This document shows, one piece after another, positions 1-9,874 of a stretch of DNA of 64,000 nucleotides (position 1 is the stretch's first letter; each line of letters starts with the position of its first letter). The stretch lies in NCBI RefSeq assembly GCF_002067135.1, contig NZ_CP020105.1, positions 2,294,001 to 2,358,000 of the forward strand, in the 5' to 3' direction. The position numbers and the translations under genes were made by a program. The stretch comes from Spirosoma rigui (lineage in GTDB: Bacteria > Bacteroidota > Bacteroidia > Cytophagales > Spirosomataceae). Under the pieces are notes generated by a model. It had not been told where the DNA came from, ran no database searches, and worked only from the letters and a program-made list of their open reading frames with translations.

Positions 1-2683
<2,683 letters not shown>

Positions 2684-2787
2684 TATTCCTAGGGAGTCGA
2701 ATGAAATCAGGTCAATTCATTGATCGAATTAAATTTCGACCAAAATTAGAATAATCAAAAACAATCGCTCTTAGTGGCCTGTTAATT

Positions 2788-2816
2788 GGGTGTAATTTCG
2801 ATTACACCCTTTTTTT
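2788..2816 (+). terminator. UUCG-tetraloop hairpin terminator after pgi
   Basis: Nine-base arms GGGTGTAAT and ATTACACCC enclose the loop TTCG and are followed by seven T residues. Its T-run ends only 27 nt before the ATG of the outer-membrane gene at 2844, so a complete -33/-7 promoter for that gene would have to overlap the hairpin. Confidence 0.85.
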
Positions 2817-2843
2817 GTACAACTCAACGTAAATTCAAACGCG

Positions 2844-3749
2844 ATGAAAACTCAAGTTACTCTGCTGGCAGCCTGCCTGCTGGGTGTTAGTCTGGCAAAC
2901 GGTCAGACCACCTCAAATACCAACTCGTCCAGTACGACGACGAACTCTACCTACAGCACGTCGCCGGTAACGACCGACAGCTCGAGAGCAGCCAACACTA
3001 CGTACAGCACGTCGCCATCGAGCATGTCGACGACGGATGGCTCCACGATGAGCAATGGTACGATGAACAACAACGGTACCATGAACAATGGCAGTGCTAC
3101 CACCAACAGCACGATGTCGCCAGCTTACGGAACGACTACGACCACAACCACCACTACAAACAGCAATACAAGCTCTGACATGCAGAGCGACGTTAACACG
3201 CGGGACAAAAGCAACCGGGCATGGGGCAAAGACGGCAAATTTGGCGTTTATGCTGGTGCAAACTTCTCCCGTTTCGTGAACGAGCCCATTCCTGATGGTG
3301 CCTATCGCGCTGGCTGGCAGGTGGGTATCTACGGCCGGTCGGCTGGTACCATTTTCGGTCAGATTGGCTTGGAGTACCGGAACTCAACGTCTAATCTTGT
3401 GCGGAACGGCGCTAACCAGCCAACGCAATCGCCCAGCGAAATTCGTGGTCAGATCGACCAACATTTCATCGCTATTCCTGCGTACGTAGGTGTGCGTATC
3501 GGTAGCGCTCTGGGTCTTCGTCTACAGGCTGGTGCTGAACTGTCAACGCTGGTTCGTAACCCTAACAATAGCTTTGGTATTCAGGAAGACGATTTCCGTC
3601 GGACTATCCTGAACGGTCTGTTAGGTGCTGGTATCAACTTAGGACCCCTTACTCTGGATGCCGTTTATAATACCGGTCTGCAGAATGTATTTGAAGGAGC
3701 TGACACCAAGCGTCGCCTGATTGCTTTAAATCTTGGCTTCCGCTTCTAA
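2844..3749 (+). CDS. outer-membrane beta-barrel protein with Ser/Thr/Asn-rich linker
   Basis: The 301-residue protein has a signal peptide (cleavage probably after residue 20, ANGQ). Residues about 21-118 are almost only Ser, Thr, Asn, Gly and Met, including a run of nine Thr. A conserved barrel follows from about residue 132 (KFGVYAGANFSRF) and ends in LIALNLGFRF, an aromatic C-terminus typical of outer-membrane strands. It is clearly paralogous to the next gene: both share the YAGAN start, an IPA-VGV/IGV strand and a TKRR plus GF-F ending. It resembles the PF13568-type small barrels of Bacteroidota. No substrate can be inferred. Confidence 0.85.
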   Translation: MKTQVTLLAACLLGVSLANGQTTSNTNSSSTTTNSTYSTSPVTTDSSRAANTTYSTSPSSMSTTDGSTMSNGTMNNNGTMNNGSATTNSTMSPAYGTTTTTTTTTNSNTSSDMQSDVNTRDKSNRAWGKDGKFGVYAGANFSRFVNEPIPDGAYRAGWQVGIYGRSAGTIFGQIGLEYRNSTSNLVRNGANQPTQSPSEIRGQIDQHFIAIPAYVGVRIGSALGLRLQAGAELSTLVRNPNNSFGIQEDDFRRTILNGLLGAGINLGPLTLDAVYNTGLQNVFEGADTKRRLIALNLGFRF

Positions 3750-3762
3750 GCTGGAACTTTAT

Positions 3763-3798
3763 AAAAAAAGCTGCCTTCCAACGAAGGCAGCTTTTTTT
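3763..3798 (+). terminator. strong intrinsic terminator, probably bidirectional
   Basis: Sixteen-base complementary arms (3763-3778 and 3783-3798) with a CAAC loop; the outer seven pairs are A/T, giving a T-run on either strand. It lies 13 bp after the stop of the first barrel gene. Confidence 0.9.
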
Positions 3799-3894
3799 GT
3801 TTTAGGCCTCTCCGTCGCTCAGTTTGACAAACATTCCATTTCGTGAGCGGTTGTAAGAGAGACGATCAACCGTCATCTTTTAACTCAACACGTT

Positions 3895-4815
3895 ATGAAA
3901 AATCAGTTTAGAACGGCCCTGTTTATAGCGGGGGTATGCAGCACGGGCCTAGTGTTCGGGCAACAGAATTCAAACGACAGTCGATACGACCGGAATGATG
4001 AACGCGATTCGCGCCGGGACGAACGCCGGTATGACGACCGCGACTCCCGCCGGGATGAACGTCGCGACGACCGCCGGATGGAAGACCGTTTCGATGATCG
4101 GCGGGAGTACAACCAGCGTAACGAAGAATACCGCAAATATGACAACCGCTACGAAGACCGGAACCGGGGTGGACAATATGACGAGCGGGATCTGAGCAAA
4201 GCCTACGACGAAGGATTCGAGGATGGCATGCGTAACAAAGAAGTTGAAGAAAAACGGGAGCGACGCGAAAACTACAAAAACTTTACATTCGGAATTTATG
4301 CCGGCGCCAACTCGACCCGTTTTGAGGGTGAGACGGTGCAGGGTGATAAGCTGAGTGGCCGACTGGGCTACCAGCTGGGTTTCTTTGTCCGGGGGGGCGG
4401 CCGTGTATATGGCCAAATCGGGGCGGAGTACCTGACATCAAGTTCTGATTTCTACCAGCCCGGTGATGGTTCGGTCAATAATCCCGGCGACATTATCAGC
4501 AATGTGGATCAGAAATACCTGCACATCCCTGCCCTGATCGGGGTTAAACTGGCGCAGTCGGAGCGGGGTGTATCAGCCGTGCGGCTGGCGGTAGGTGCTG
4601 AGTACGCAGCACCACTGGGGGTGAACAACAATGCATTTAATTTCCAGCAGGGCGATTTCCGGGCCGCTACCATCAACGGGGTTGCTAACCTGGGCTTCGA
4701 CGCGGGTCCGCTGATGCTGGGCTTTATGTACCACCATGGCTTTGCCGATGTTATTGAAGGAACGACCAATACCAAGCGCCGGATCGTGAGCGTGAACGTA
4801 GGGTTCAAGTTTTAA
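3895..4815 (+). CDS. outer-membrane beta-barrel protein with Arg/Asp-rich linker
   Basis: The 306-residue paralogue of the preceding barrel has a signal peptide (cleavage near VFGQ, residue 23). Residues about 24-125 are dominated by Arg, Asp, Glu and Tyr with repeated RDERR/RDDRR-like units. The barrel starts at FTFGIYAGANSTRF (about residue 130) and ends RIVSVNVGFKF. The barrel begins at almost the same residue as in the neighbour although the linkers share no composition. Its charge suggests surface or peptidoglycan contact, but that is speculation. Confidence 0.85.
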   Translation: MKNQFRTALFIAGVCSTGLVFGQQNSNDSRYDRNDERDSRRDERRYDDRDSRRDERRDDRRMEDRFDDRREYNQRNEEYRKYDNRYEDRNRGGQYDERDLSKAYDEGFEDGMRNKEVEEKRERRENYKNFTFGIYAGANSTRFEGETVQGDKLSGRLGYQLGFFVRGGGRVYGQIGAEYLTSSSDFYQPGDGSVNNPGDIISNVDQKYLHIPALIGVKLAQSERGVSAVRLAVGAEYAAPLGVNNNAFNFQQGDFRAATINGVANLGFDAGPLMLGFMYHHGFADVIEGTTNTKRRIVSVNVGFKF

Positions 4816-4836
4816 AAAAAAAGTCACAAGTCCTGA

Positions 4837-4900
4837 GTCGTAGGAGTCGTAAATTTGTCGGTACCAGTACTGGCGATTTACAACTTCTACGACTTTTTTT
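4837..4900 (+). terminator. imperfect terminator hairpin abutting the next start codon
   Basis: Eighteen-base arms (4837-4854 and 4876-4893) pair throughout if two G-T pairs are allowed, and are followed by TTTTTTT (4894-4900). The ATG of the precorrin-2 dehydrogenase gene is the next base, leaving no room for a separate promoter or ribosome site. Confidence 0.7.
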
Positions 4901-5467
4901 ATGAATACCCTCTTTCCCATTTTTGTTAAGGCGGAGAAACTACGCATCCTGATCGTGGGTGGGGGCTACGTAGGACTCGAAAAGCTGACCGCCGTACTGG
5001 CTAACTCCCCCGAAGCCCGCGTGACGCTTATCGCGCCCGAGATACGGGCAGAGATACCAGAACTTGCCCAACAGCATCCCCTGGTAACGCTGGTACAGCA
5101 ACCGTATCACATCGACAATCTGGAAGGCTTTGACCTGGTGATTGTCGGTACAAACGATAAGGCGGTAAACCGCCAGGTGCAGGCCGACTGTAAAGCCCGG
5201 CATCTTCTCGTCAACGTTGCCGATACGCCCGACCTCTGCGATTTCTACCTGAGTTCGGTGGTGAAAAAAGGAGATCTGAAAATTGCCATTTCTACTAATG
5301 GTAAATCACCCACGTTTGCCAAACGATTCAGGGAAGTGCTGGAAGAAATACTGCCCGACAGTTTACAGGAAACGCTGGATAACCTGACGGCTATACGCAA
5401 CCAGCTCAAAGGCGATTTTGTCCAGAAAATGGAGAAACTAAATGAGATCACGAAGGTGTTGCGCTGA
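4901..5467 (+). CDS. precorrin-2 dehydrogenase / sirohydrochlorin ferrochelatase (CysG N-domain, Met8-like)
   Basis: This 188-residue protein begins MNTLFPIFVKAEKLRILIVG, with the NAD-binding Rossmann motif GGGYVGLEK at about residues 20-28. The middle carries DTPDLCDFYLSSVV and KGDLKIAISTNGKSPTFAKR, typical of the Met8/CysG N-terminal family. It makes sirohydrochlorin and inserts iron to form siroheme, the cofactor of sulfite and nitrite reductases. No uroporphyrinogen methyltransferase or reductase gene is adjacent. The stop is followed 19 bp later by the FMN reductase start, so the two may be cotranscribed. Confidence 0.88.
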   Translation: MNTLFPIFVKAEKLRILIVGGGYVGLEKLTAVLANSPEARVTLIAPEIRAEIPELAQQHPLVTLVQQPYHIDNLEGFDLVIVGTNDKAVNRQVQADCKARHLLVNVADTPDLCDFYLSSVVKKGDLKIAISTNGKSPTFAKRFREVLEEILPDSLQETLDNLTAIRNQLKGDFVQKMEKLNEITKVLR

Positions 5468-5486
5468 GTACAGACGTCACCTCCCT

Positions 5487-6023
5487 ATGCTCATCCTCGC
5501 TATCTCCGGTAGTTTGCGGGCCGCGTCGGCCAATACGTCTTTACTGCGAACCATAGCCGGAATCGCTCCGGCTGGTGTGACGGTCACGCTCTACGATGGA
5601 TTAGACGATCTGCCGCATTTCAGTCCCGAGCGCGATATAGCCAACCCGCCCGTCGCCGTCTCAGCATTACGGACGCAATTGCGGGCCGCCGATGCCGTTC
5701 TGATTTGTACGCCCGAGTATGCCCACGGTATACCCGGCGTTCTGAAGAACATGCTGGACTGGACGGTGTCGTCGGGTGAGTTTGTCGATAAGCCAACTGG
5801 TGTCATTACGGCAGCAACCGAAGGCGCATTTGCTCATACGTCCCTCCTGGAAACCCTGCGTATGGTGTCGGCGCACCGGGTGGAAGGCGCTTCACTATTG
5901 ATTCCGCTCGTCCGCACCAAAGTCATGCCCAACGGCGAAATAACCGATCTGCCAACGGCCCAGGCGGTACAGGCAGTGCTCAACGCCCTGATTTACGCCG
6001 TAACGTGTCAGTCGCCCGCCTGA
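5487..6023 (+). CDS. NAD(P)H-dependent FMN reductase family protein
   Basis: Flavodoxin-fold protein of 178 residues. The start ILAISGSLRAASANTSLL contains the phosphate-binding GSLR-x-S-x-N motif, and CTPEYAHGIPGVLKNMLDW is the conserved flavin/dimer segment of the NADPH-dependent FMN/quinone/azo reductase family. It probably reduces flavin or quinones in the cytosol; the physiological substrate is unknown. The frame also extends upstream over the previous stop codon, but ATG at 5487 fits the family. Its stop lies 5 bp from the stop of the convergent atl gene. Confidence 0.88.
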   Translation: MLILAISGSLRAASANTSLLRTIAGIAPAGVTVTLYDGLDDLPHFSPERDIANPPVAVSALRTQLRAADAVLICTPEYAHGIPGVLKNMLDWTVSSGEFVDKPTGVITAATEGAFAHTSLLETLRMVSAHRVEGASLLIPLVRTKVMPNGEITDLPTAQAVQAVLNALIYAVTCQSPA

Positions 6024-6028
6024 TACGG

Positions 6029-6361
6029 TCACAGAGCCAGCTCGCTGGACGGGTCCCAGAAGACGGTTTTGAAATCGACGACCCGGTCGTCGACAACCCG
6101 TATACCTTCATCTTCGAGCAGTTGCTGCATAATGGTGGGCCCACCAAAAAAATGCTTTCCCGACAAGACGCCCTGGCTGTTGATGACGCGGTGGGCCGGT
6201 ACCTTATGGCCGTGTGATGCATTCATCGCCCAACCCACCATGCGCGCCCCCGCCCGCAGGCTCAGGTACCGCGCAATGGCGCCGTAGGTAGTCACCCGTC
6301 CGCGCGGGACCAGTCGCACTACGTCGTATACTTCACCAAAATAATCGCGTGCTGTTGTCAT
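6029..6361 (-). CDS. MGMT-family alkyltransferase-like DNA-binding protein
   Basis: At 110 residues this is only the DNA-binding domain of the O6-alkylguanine alkyltransferase fold. The fingerprint VPRGRVTTYGAIARYL is followed by the active-site region PAHRVIN. True alkyltransferases have PCHRV with a catalytic Cys; here the position is Ala, so the protein should bind alkylated DNA without repairing it, as described for alkyltransferase-like (ATL) proteins that flag lesions for nucleotide excision repair. The start at 6361 (MTTARDYFGEVYDVV) gives the family length; a longer upstream reading runs into the terminator. Confidence 0.88.
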   Translation of the reverse strand: MTTARDYFGEVYDVVRLVPRGRVTTYGAIARYLSLRAGARMVGWAMNASHGHKVPAHRVINSQGVLSGKHFFGGPTIMQQLLEDEGIRVVDDRVVDFKTVFWDPSSELAL

Positions 6362-6394
6362 AGGGCTGTTTCGGCAAAGGTCGGGTATTCCGCG

Positions 6395-6435
6395 AAAAAG
6401 CGAAACCCCCGCCCGGCTTACCGGATGGGGGTTTC
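6395..6435 (-). terminator. terminator of the YtxH gene
   Basis: Nine-base arms (GAAACCCCC at 6402-6410 and its complement at 6427-6435), extended by CCGG/CCGG pairing inside. Read on the minus strand it is followed by TTTTT (6395-6399). It ends 33 nt before the atl start codon. Confidence 0.75.
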
Positions 6436-6467
6436 TTTCAGAACGTTGAGTAAATAAGGTATGCGTT

Positions 6468-6836
6468 CTAGTTAACTTTGAACGAGTCACGCGCATCTTC
6501 GATACCAGACTCCGTCTTGTTAGCCAGTTCATCCACTTTATCGTTGTATTGCGACTTGACGCGCTCTTTATCATAGGCATCCTGTGCCTGACCTTTGAGC
6601 TGCTCGTACTGGTCTTTGGCTTTGTCAGCGTATTGACCCACCTGCGTTTTAGCCTGCTCGTAGCCGTCTTTCACCTGCGCTACGCCTTTTTCCCACTGGT
6701 CTTTTAGATCGCCGGAGCGCTTGTTTGCTTCTTCGGTCAGTTTCTCGCGCGTTTCTTTACCGCTGCGGGGAGCGGTTAAAATGCCGATGACTACGCCTGT
6801 GATGATGCCGGTCAAAAAATCGCGTGTACTTCTCAT
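6468..6836 (-). CDS. YtxH domain-containing protein (122 aa)
   Basis: A short hydrophobic N-terminus (FLTGIITGVVIGILTAPRSG) with the YtxH signature LxAPxSGKExR is followed by about 95 residues of charged, Gln- and Lys-rich helix likely to form a coiled coil. YtxH proteins are general-stress proteins in several phyla, with an N-terminal membrane segment or glycine-zipper hairpin. It lies 30 bp downstream of a second YtxH gene in the same direction, so the two are probably one transcript. The molecular role is not established. Confidence 0.85.
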   Translation of the reverse strand: MRSTRDFLTGIITGVVIGILTAPRSGKETREKLTEEANKRSGDLKDQWEKGVAQVKDGYEQAKTQVGQYADKAKDQYEQLKGQAQDAYDKERVKSQYNDKVDELANKTESGIEDARDSFKVN

Positions 6837-6866
6837 AATGATCGTTGTTTTGGGGTAATGAATGGA

Positions 6867-7118
6867 TTAATAATTGGTCCGGCGTTTCGCCTGCTTAACG
6901 ACATCCTGCGTTTTGGACGCTGCCGTATCGACATAGTCGTTATATTGACTCTTAATATTTTCTAGTCCTGTCTGAAGTTGATCCTGAAGATCTTTAAAAA
7001 ACGAATCCGACTCCGACGAAATGCGCTTGCGTGTTTTCTTGCCACTTTCGGGAGCCAGCAGAAGACCAACTACGGCGCCTACTGCTAAACCTACCAAAAT
7101 TCCGGGTAACGATTTCAT
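6867..7118 (-). CDS. YtxH domain-containing protein (83 aa)
   Basis: N-terminal hydrophobic glycine-rich segment PGILVGLAVGAVVGLLLAPE, followed by the SGKKTRKR motif and an amphipathic helix. It has the same architecture as the following 122-residue protein with a shorter C-terminal helix, suggesting tandem duplication. This is the first gene of the pair, so the promoter should lie in the intergenic region above 7118. Confidence 0.85.
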   Translation of the reverse strand: MKSLPGILVGLAVGAVVGLLLAPESGKKTRKRISSESDSFFKDLQDQLQTGLENIKSQYNDYVDTAASKTQDVVKQAKRRTNY

Positions 7119-7418
7119 GTGCGCTTGTTTTAGTGTGTGACTTGATACCCCCTTGCTATAGAAAATTTTGTACCACTTTTTCGTATTCGGATTAATGCGC
7201 TGATAGCTAGTTATTTGTATAAGTAGTCTGCTAAGTGGGTCTACTGATTCAATGGGGAGTAATTTCTACAGGGGCGTCCATGTTTTACCCGACCTATCCC
7301 AATTTAGATTCATCTGTCAATGATCTATTATATAAGTATCCCATAAACAAATGGCTGTAGTATTCAGGTTTACCTCTTAAATACCATTCAAACCCGACTA
7401 CACAACTTACTCCGACGA
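7119..7418. other. divergent intergenic region, no gene seen
   Basis: About 300 bp of A/T-rich sequence between the divergent YtxH pair and the membrane phosphatase gene. It should carry both promoters, but no convincing TAnnTTTG element, repeat or open frame was found. Confidence 0.5.
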
Positions 7419-8501
7419 ATGTCTACAGCACATCTGGTTCTCTCCTATTATAGTAGTTTTGTAATCGTTGCTTCCTTCGCCCACTTAATCAGGCTCGACT
7501 ACTGGTGGATACGGATGTGGGACTTCCCGCACTTGCAGGTAGCCTTGCTGACGGTTCTGGGGTTGTTTGCCTGGGTTACGATCGGCCCTAATGTAGACGG
7601 GTTACTCTGGATTCTGCCCATTGGGCTGATAGCCGCTGCCGGCTACCAGGGATGGCTTATTTATCCTTACACTCCATTGCACAAACGGGAAGTGCAGTCG
7701 CGACCCCGGTCGAAAGACGAGCAGGGGAATGATCCAAATACGTTGCGGCTGCTTACGGCTAATGTATACCAGGAGAACACTCACCAGCCCGACGTACTGG
7801 CACTGATCAACAAACACCAGCCCGATATTGTCCTGCTTCTCGAAACGAACGAGGTATGGAAGAAAGCAATGCAGCCGATCGAAAAGACGTACCCGCACCA
7901 GATTCACTGTCCGCTGGAAAACATGTATGGGTTGCTGTTCTATTCGCGCTTGCCTATGGTATCCCACGAACTGCGGTTTCTCATCCAGGACGACATACCA
8001 TCGATATACGTACAACTGACCATGGCGTCGGGCCAGCTTGTTCACTTCTACGGCGTGCACCCCATGCCGCCCAGCCCTACTGAGCACTACCGGTCTACGG
8101 AGCGGGACGCCGAACTACTGCTGGTGGGTAAGGAAGCCCGGCGTAAATCAGGCCCCATTATCGTAGCCGGTGATCTGAACGACGTCGCCTGGTCGCACAC
8201 CACTCGCCTGTTTCAACGAGTAAGTGGCTTGCTCGATCCCCGTATCGGGCGGGGGTTATTCAGTACGTTCAATGCCAATTATTTTTTCCTGCGTTGGCCG
8301 CTCGATCACGTGTTTGTCTCCCATCATTTTCAGCTGGCTCAGCTCACCCGCCTGCCCAACTGTGGATCGGACCATTTCCCCATACTGGTATCGCTTACCT
8401 ACAAGCCAGATCCCGCCAATACCGAAGATTTGCCCGAACCAGAAGGCGATGATCTGAAAGAGACGCATGAAATAATCAAGAAGGCGGCCGAAACAGAATA
8501 G
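7419..8501 (+). CDS. membrane-anchored endonuclease/exonuclease/phosphatase family protein
   Basis: The 360-residue protein starts with about 90 residues containing three hydrophobic segments. An EEP-fold domain follows: LRLLTANVYQEN (about residue 108), PDIVLLLETNEVW (metal-binding Glu), FYGVHPMPP, PIIVAGDLNDVAW, PLDHVFVSH and GSDHFPILVSL (catalytic His). All catalytic motifs are intact. The substrate could be nucleic acid, phospholipid or inositol phosphate. A second gene of the same design lies at 43814-44836. The C-terminal 35 residues are acidic and probably disordered. Confidence 0.88.
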   Translation: MSTAHLVLSYYSSFVIVASFAHLIRLDYWWIRMWDFPHLQVALLTVLGLFAWVTIGPNVDGLLWILPIGLIAAAGYQGWLIYPYTPLHKREVQSRPRSKDEQGNDPNTLRLLTANVYQENTHQPDVLALINKHQPDIVLLLETNEVWKKAMQPIEKTYPHQIHCPLENMYGLLFYSRLPMVSHELRFLIQDDIPSIYVQLTMASGQLVHFYGVHPMPPSPTEHYRSTERDAELLLVGKEARRKSGPIIVAGDLNDVAWSHTTRLFQRVSGLLDPRIGRGLFSTFNANYFFLRWPLDHVFVSHHFQLAQLTRLPNCGSDHFPILVSLTYKPDPANTEDLPEPEGDDLKETHEIIKKAAETE

Positions 8502-8519
8502 AATAGTTGCCTGGTCCCA

Positions 8520-8560
8520 CCGGTGGTCAATAATGGAGTTCATCCACTGCTGACCACCGG
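8520..8560. repeat. perfect 10-bp inverted repeat after the EEP gene
   Basis: CCGGTGGTCA (8520-8529) and TGACCACCGG (8551-8560) form a stem with a 21-nt loop, 18 bp after the stop codon. No T-run follows, so it may stabilise the mRNA end or be a weak terminator. Confidence 0.5.
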
Positions 8561-8574
8561 GGGGGTAGGGGCAT

Positions 8575-8609
8575 AAAAAAATCCCTGCGCTCAACTTGGC
8601 GCAAGGATT
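8575..8609 (-). terminator. minus-strand terminator
   Basis: Arms 8580-8590 and 8599-8609 (one G-T pair) are followed on the minus strand by a T-run of seven. It ends transcription from the Lmo0937-type gene, leaving a 3' untranslated region of about 150 nt. That region also holds a small CACGAG/CTCGTG stem near 8650. Confidence 0.7.
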
Positions 8610-8757
8610 CCGTACCCACCGTAACTTGTACTTAACCTAAAATGCTTTTCACGAGTTAATCTCGTGGCTGGACTTGTTAACCAAGGACCCAGTGATGTTG
8701 ATGAGCGTGCTGGGCCGCTGCCCGATTACGCTATAATATGCTTTAGTACTCTATACT

Positions 8758-8919
8758 TCACACACCCCGTCCCTGAATCAGTCGAAGGACGACTGCGATG
8801 ATCGCGATAACCAGCAGGACGTGAATCAGATTTCCCAGGCCGAAACTATTGAAGCCAAGAAACCCGAGTAGCCATATGATTATCAAGATAACCGCTATCG
8901 TGTAAAGTAAATTTCCCAT
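8758..8919 (-). CDS. Lmo0937 family small membrane protein
   Basis: A 53-residue protein that is nearly all hydrophobic: two transmembrane helices separated by FGLGNL and ending in RLIQGRGV. This matches the Lmo0937/DUF5670 family of tiny stress-associated membrane proteins. The start at 8919 (MGNLLYTIAVILIIIWLLGF) matches family members; a longer upstream frame adds an atypical 23-residue extension. Function unknown. Confidence 0.82.
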   Translation of the reverse strand: MGNLLYTIAVILIIIWLLGFLGFNSFGLGNLIHVLLVIAIIAVVLRLIQGRGV

Positions 8920-9105
8920 GACGTTTCGTGAGTAAATCAGAAAAAAAAGTCTCGATCTTGCCAATACGGCTAGAAAAAGTTGTGCCAAATCGTGGTGGGT
9001 AATCCTATGGAGTAAGCAGTATTTGCTTATAGGCTTGAAAATGAGCCCCTACGACGGGTTAAATGTTTTGCCGAGTTTTTTTGAGCAATGGGGAGAGGGT
9101 TGAAA

Positions 9106-9129
9106 AGTTGTGGATATTTATCCACAACT
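9106..9129. promoter_or_regulatory. palindrome containing a perfect DnaA box in a 420-bp A/T-rich gap
   Basis: Eleven-base arms AGTTGTGGATA and TATCCACAACT are separated by TT. The right half contains TTATCCACA (9118-9126), the exact DnaA-box consensus, and the left half holds an 8/9 match in the opposite direction. It lies in the gene-free interval 8920-9340, which otherwise has an A/T-rich stretch (about 9200-9340) and a small GGGGC-type hairpin near 9165. It could be a DnaA-controlled promoter, a DnaA titration site or part of an origin; only one box pair is visible. Confidence 0.5.
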
Positions 9130-9340
9130 GTAGAATATATGTAGAAAAATAACCCGCCAGCAGTGCCCCATTTCCGGGGCCGGTTCACCAGTTTGTGTAT
9201 TCGAAAAAGCCAAAATTCTTATTTAAGTGGCTAATATATTGTGAATTAGTAAGTGTTTATACCCTGTTTTTTTTTAACAGATTAGTTTGGGCATAGAATT
9301 GTAAGTGTATTAGTTATACAAGCGAAAATTACTACTGACC

Positions 9341-9769
9341 GTGATAAGGATGATGACGAGAGTTGACGCGGGATCGCAGTTCAGACCTACCGTTATGAAT
9401 GGAGTTACAACTGCCAAACGCGTGTTGATTATTGACGATGAAGCTGACATTTGCCTGCTGTTATCGGGTCTTCTACGCCGGCTGGGTTACCAGCCAACCT
9501 GCGCCCACTTCATCGAAGAAGGGCGCCAATGCCTCAGCTCCCAGCAGTTTGACGCGATCTTTCTCGACCTGAATCTTCCCGATGGTCTCGGGTTCGATTT
9601 GTTGTCGGCTATTAAGGAAATGCAGGCCGATGCCAAGATCATAATGATCAGCGCTTTCGACGGTCAGGCCGAACGACGTCGGGCTACCGACCAGGGAGCC
9701 AACTATTTTATTGGTAAACCGTTCACTCGCCGGTCAGTGGAGATGGCTTTGCAAACCATTCAGGATTGA
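9341..9769 (+). CDS. single-domain response regulator
   Basis: Receiver domain only. RVLIIDDEADICLLLSGLL carries the acidic pair, FDAIFLDLNLPDG carries the phosphoacceptor Asp, and the conserved Lys lies in YFIGKPFTRRS. There is no output domain, so it probably relays phosphate or acts by binding a partner. The start is uncertain: GTG at 9341, ATG at 9350 or 9353 (after AAGG) or ATG at 9395 (MNGVTTAKR) are all in frame; the last gives the usual lead of about 10 residues. It lies 105 bp upstream of the sigma-54 activator and shares its IIDD-x-x-DICLLL start. Confidence 0.85.
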   Translation: MIRMMTRVDAGSQFRPTVMNGVTTAKRVLIIDDEADICLLLSGLLRRLGYQPTCAHFIEEGRQCLSSQQFDAIFLDLNLPDGLGFDLLSAIKEMQADAKIIMISAFDGQAERRRATDQGANYFIGKPFTRRSVEMALQTIQD

Positions 9770-9874
9770 GTAACTTTGTTCATACGGCTACGCTTACCCA
9801 CTTCGTTCAATAAGTACGTTCACTAAGCAAGCGTTACTTGAGCCAAGGCTACCTGAACAAGTTACTACCCATAC

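Noticed and set aside
3895-4200. CRISPR or tandem DNA repeat in the Arg/Asp-rich region
   Set aside because: The repetition follows codons of a charged linker; there are no equal spacers.
8610-8757. tRNA or small RNA gene downstream of the Lmo0937-type gene
   Set aside because: It has a small stem and a terminator but no cloverleaf or independent promoter; it is more simply a 3' untranslated region.
9106-9340. Chromosomal replication origin
   Set aside because: Only one DnaA-box pair is visible, and no dnaA, dnaN or skew information is available, so this is kept as a binding-site candidate only.
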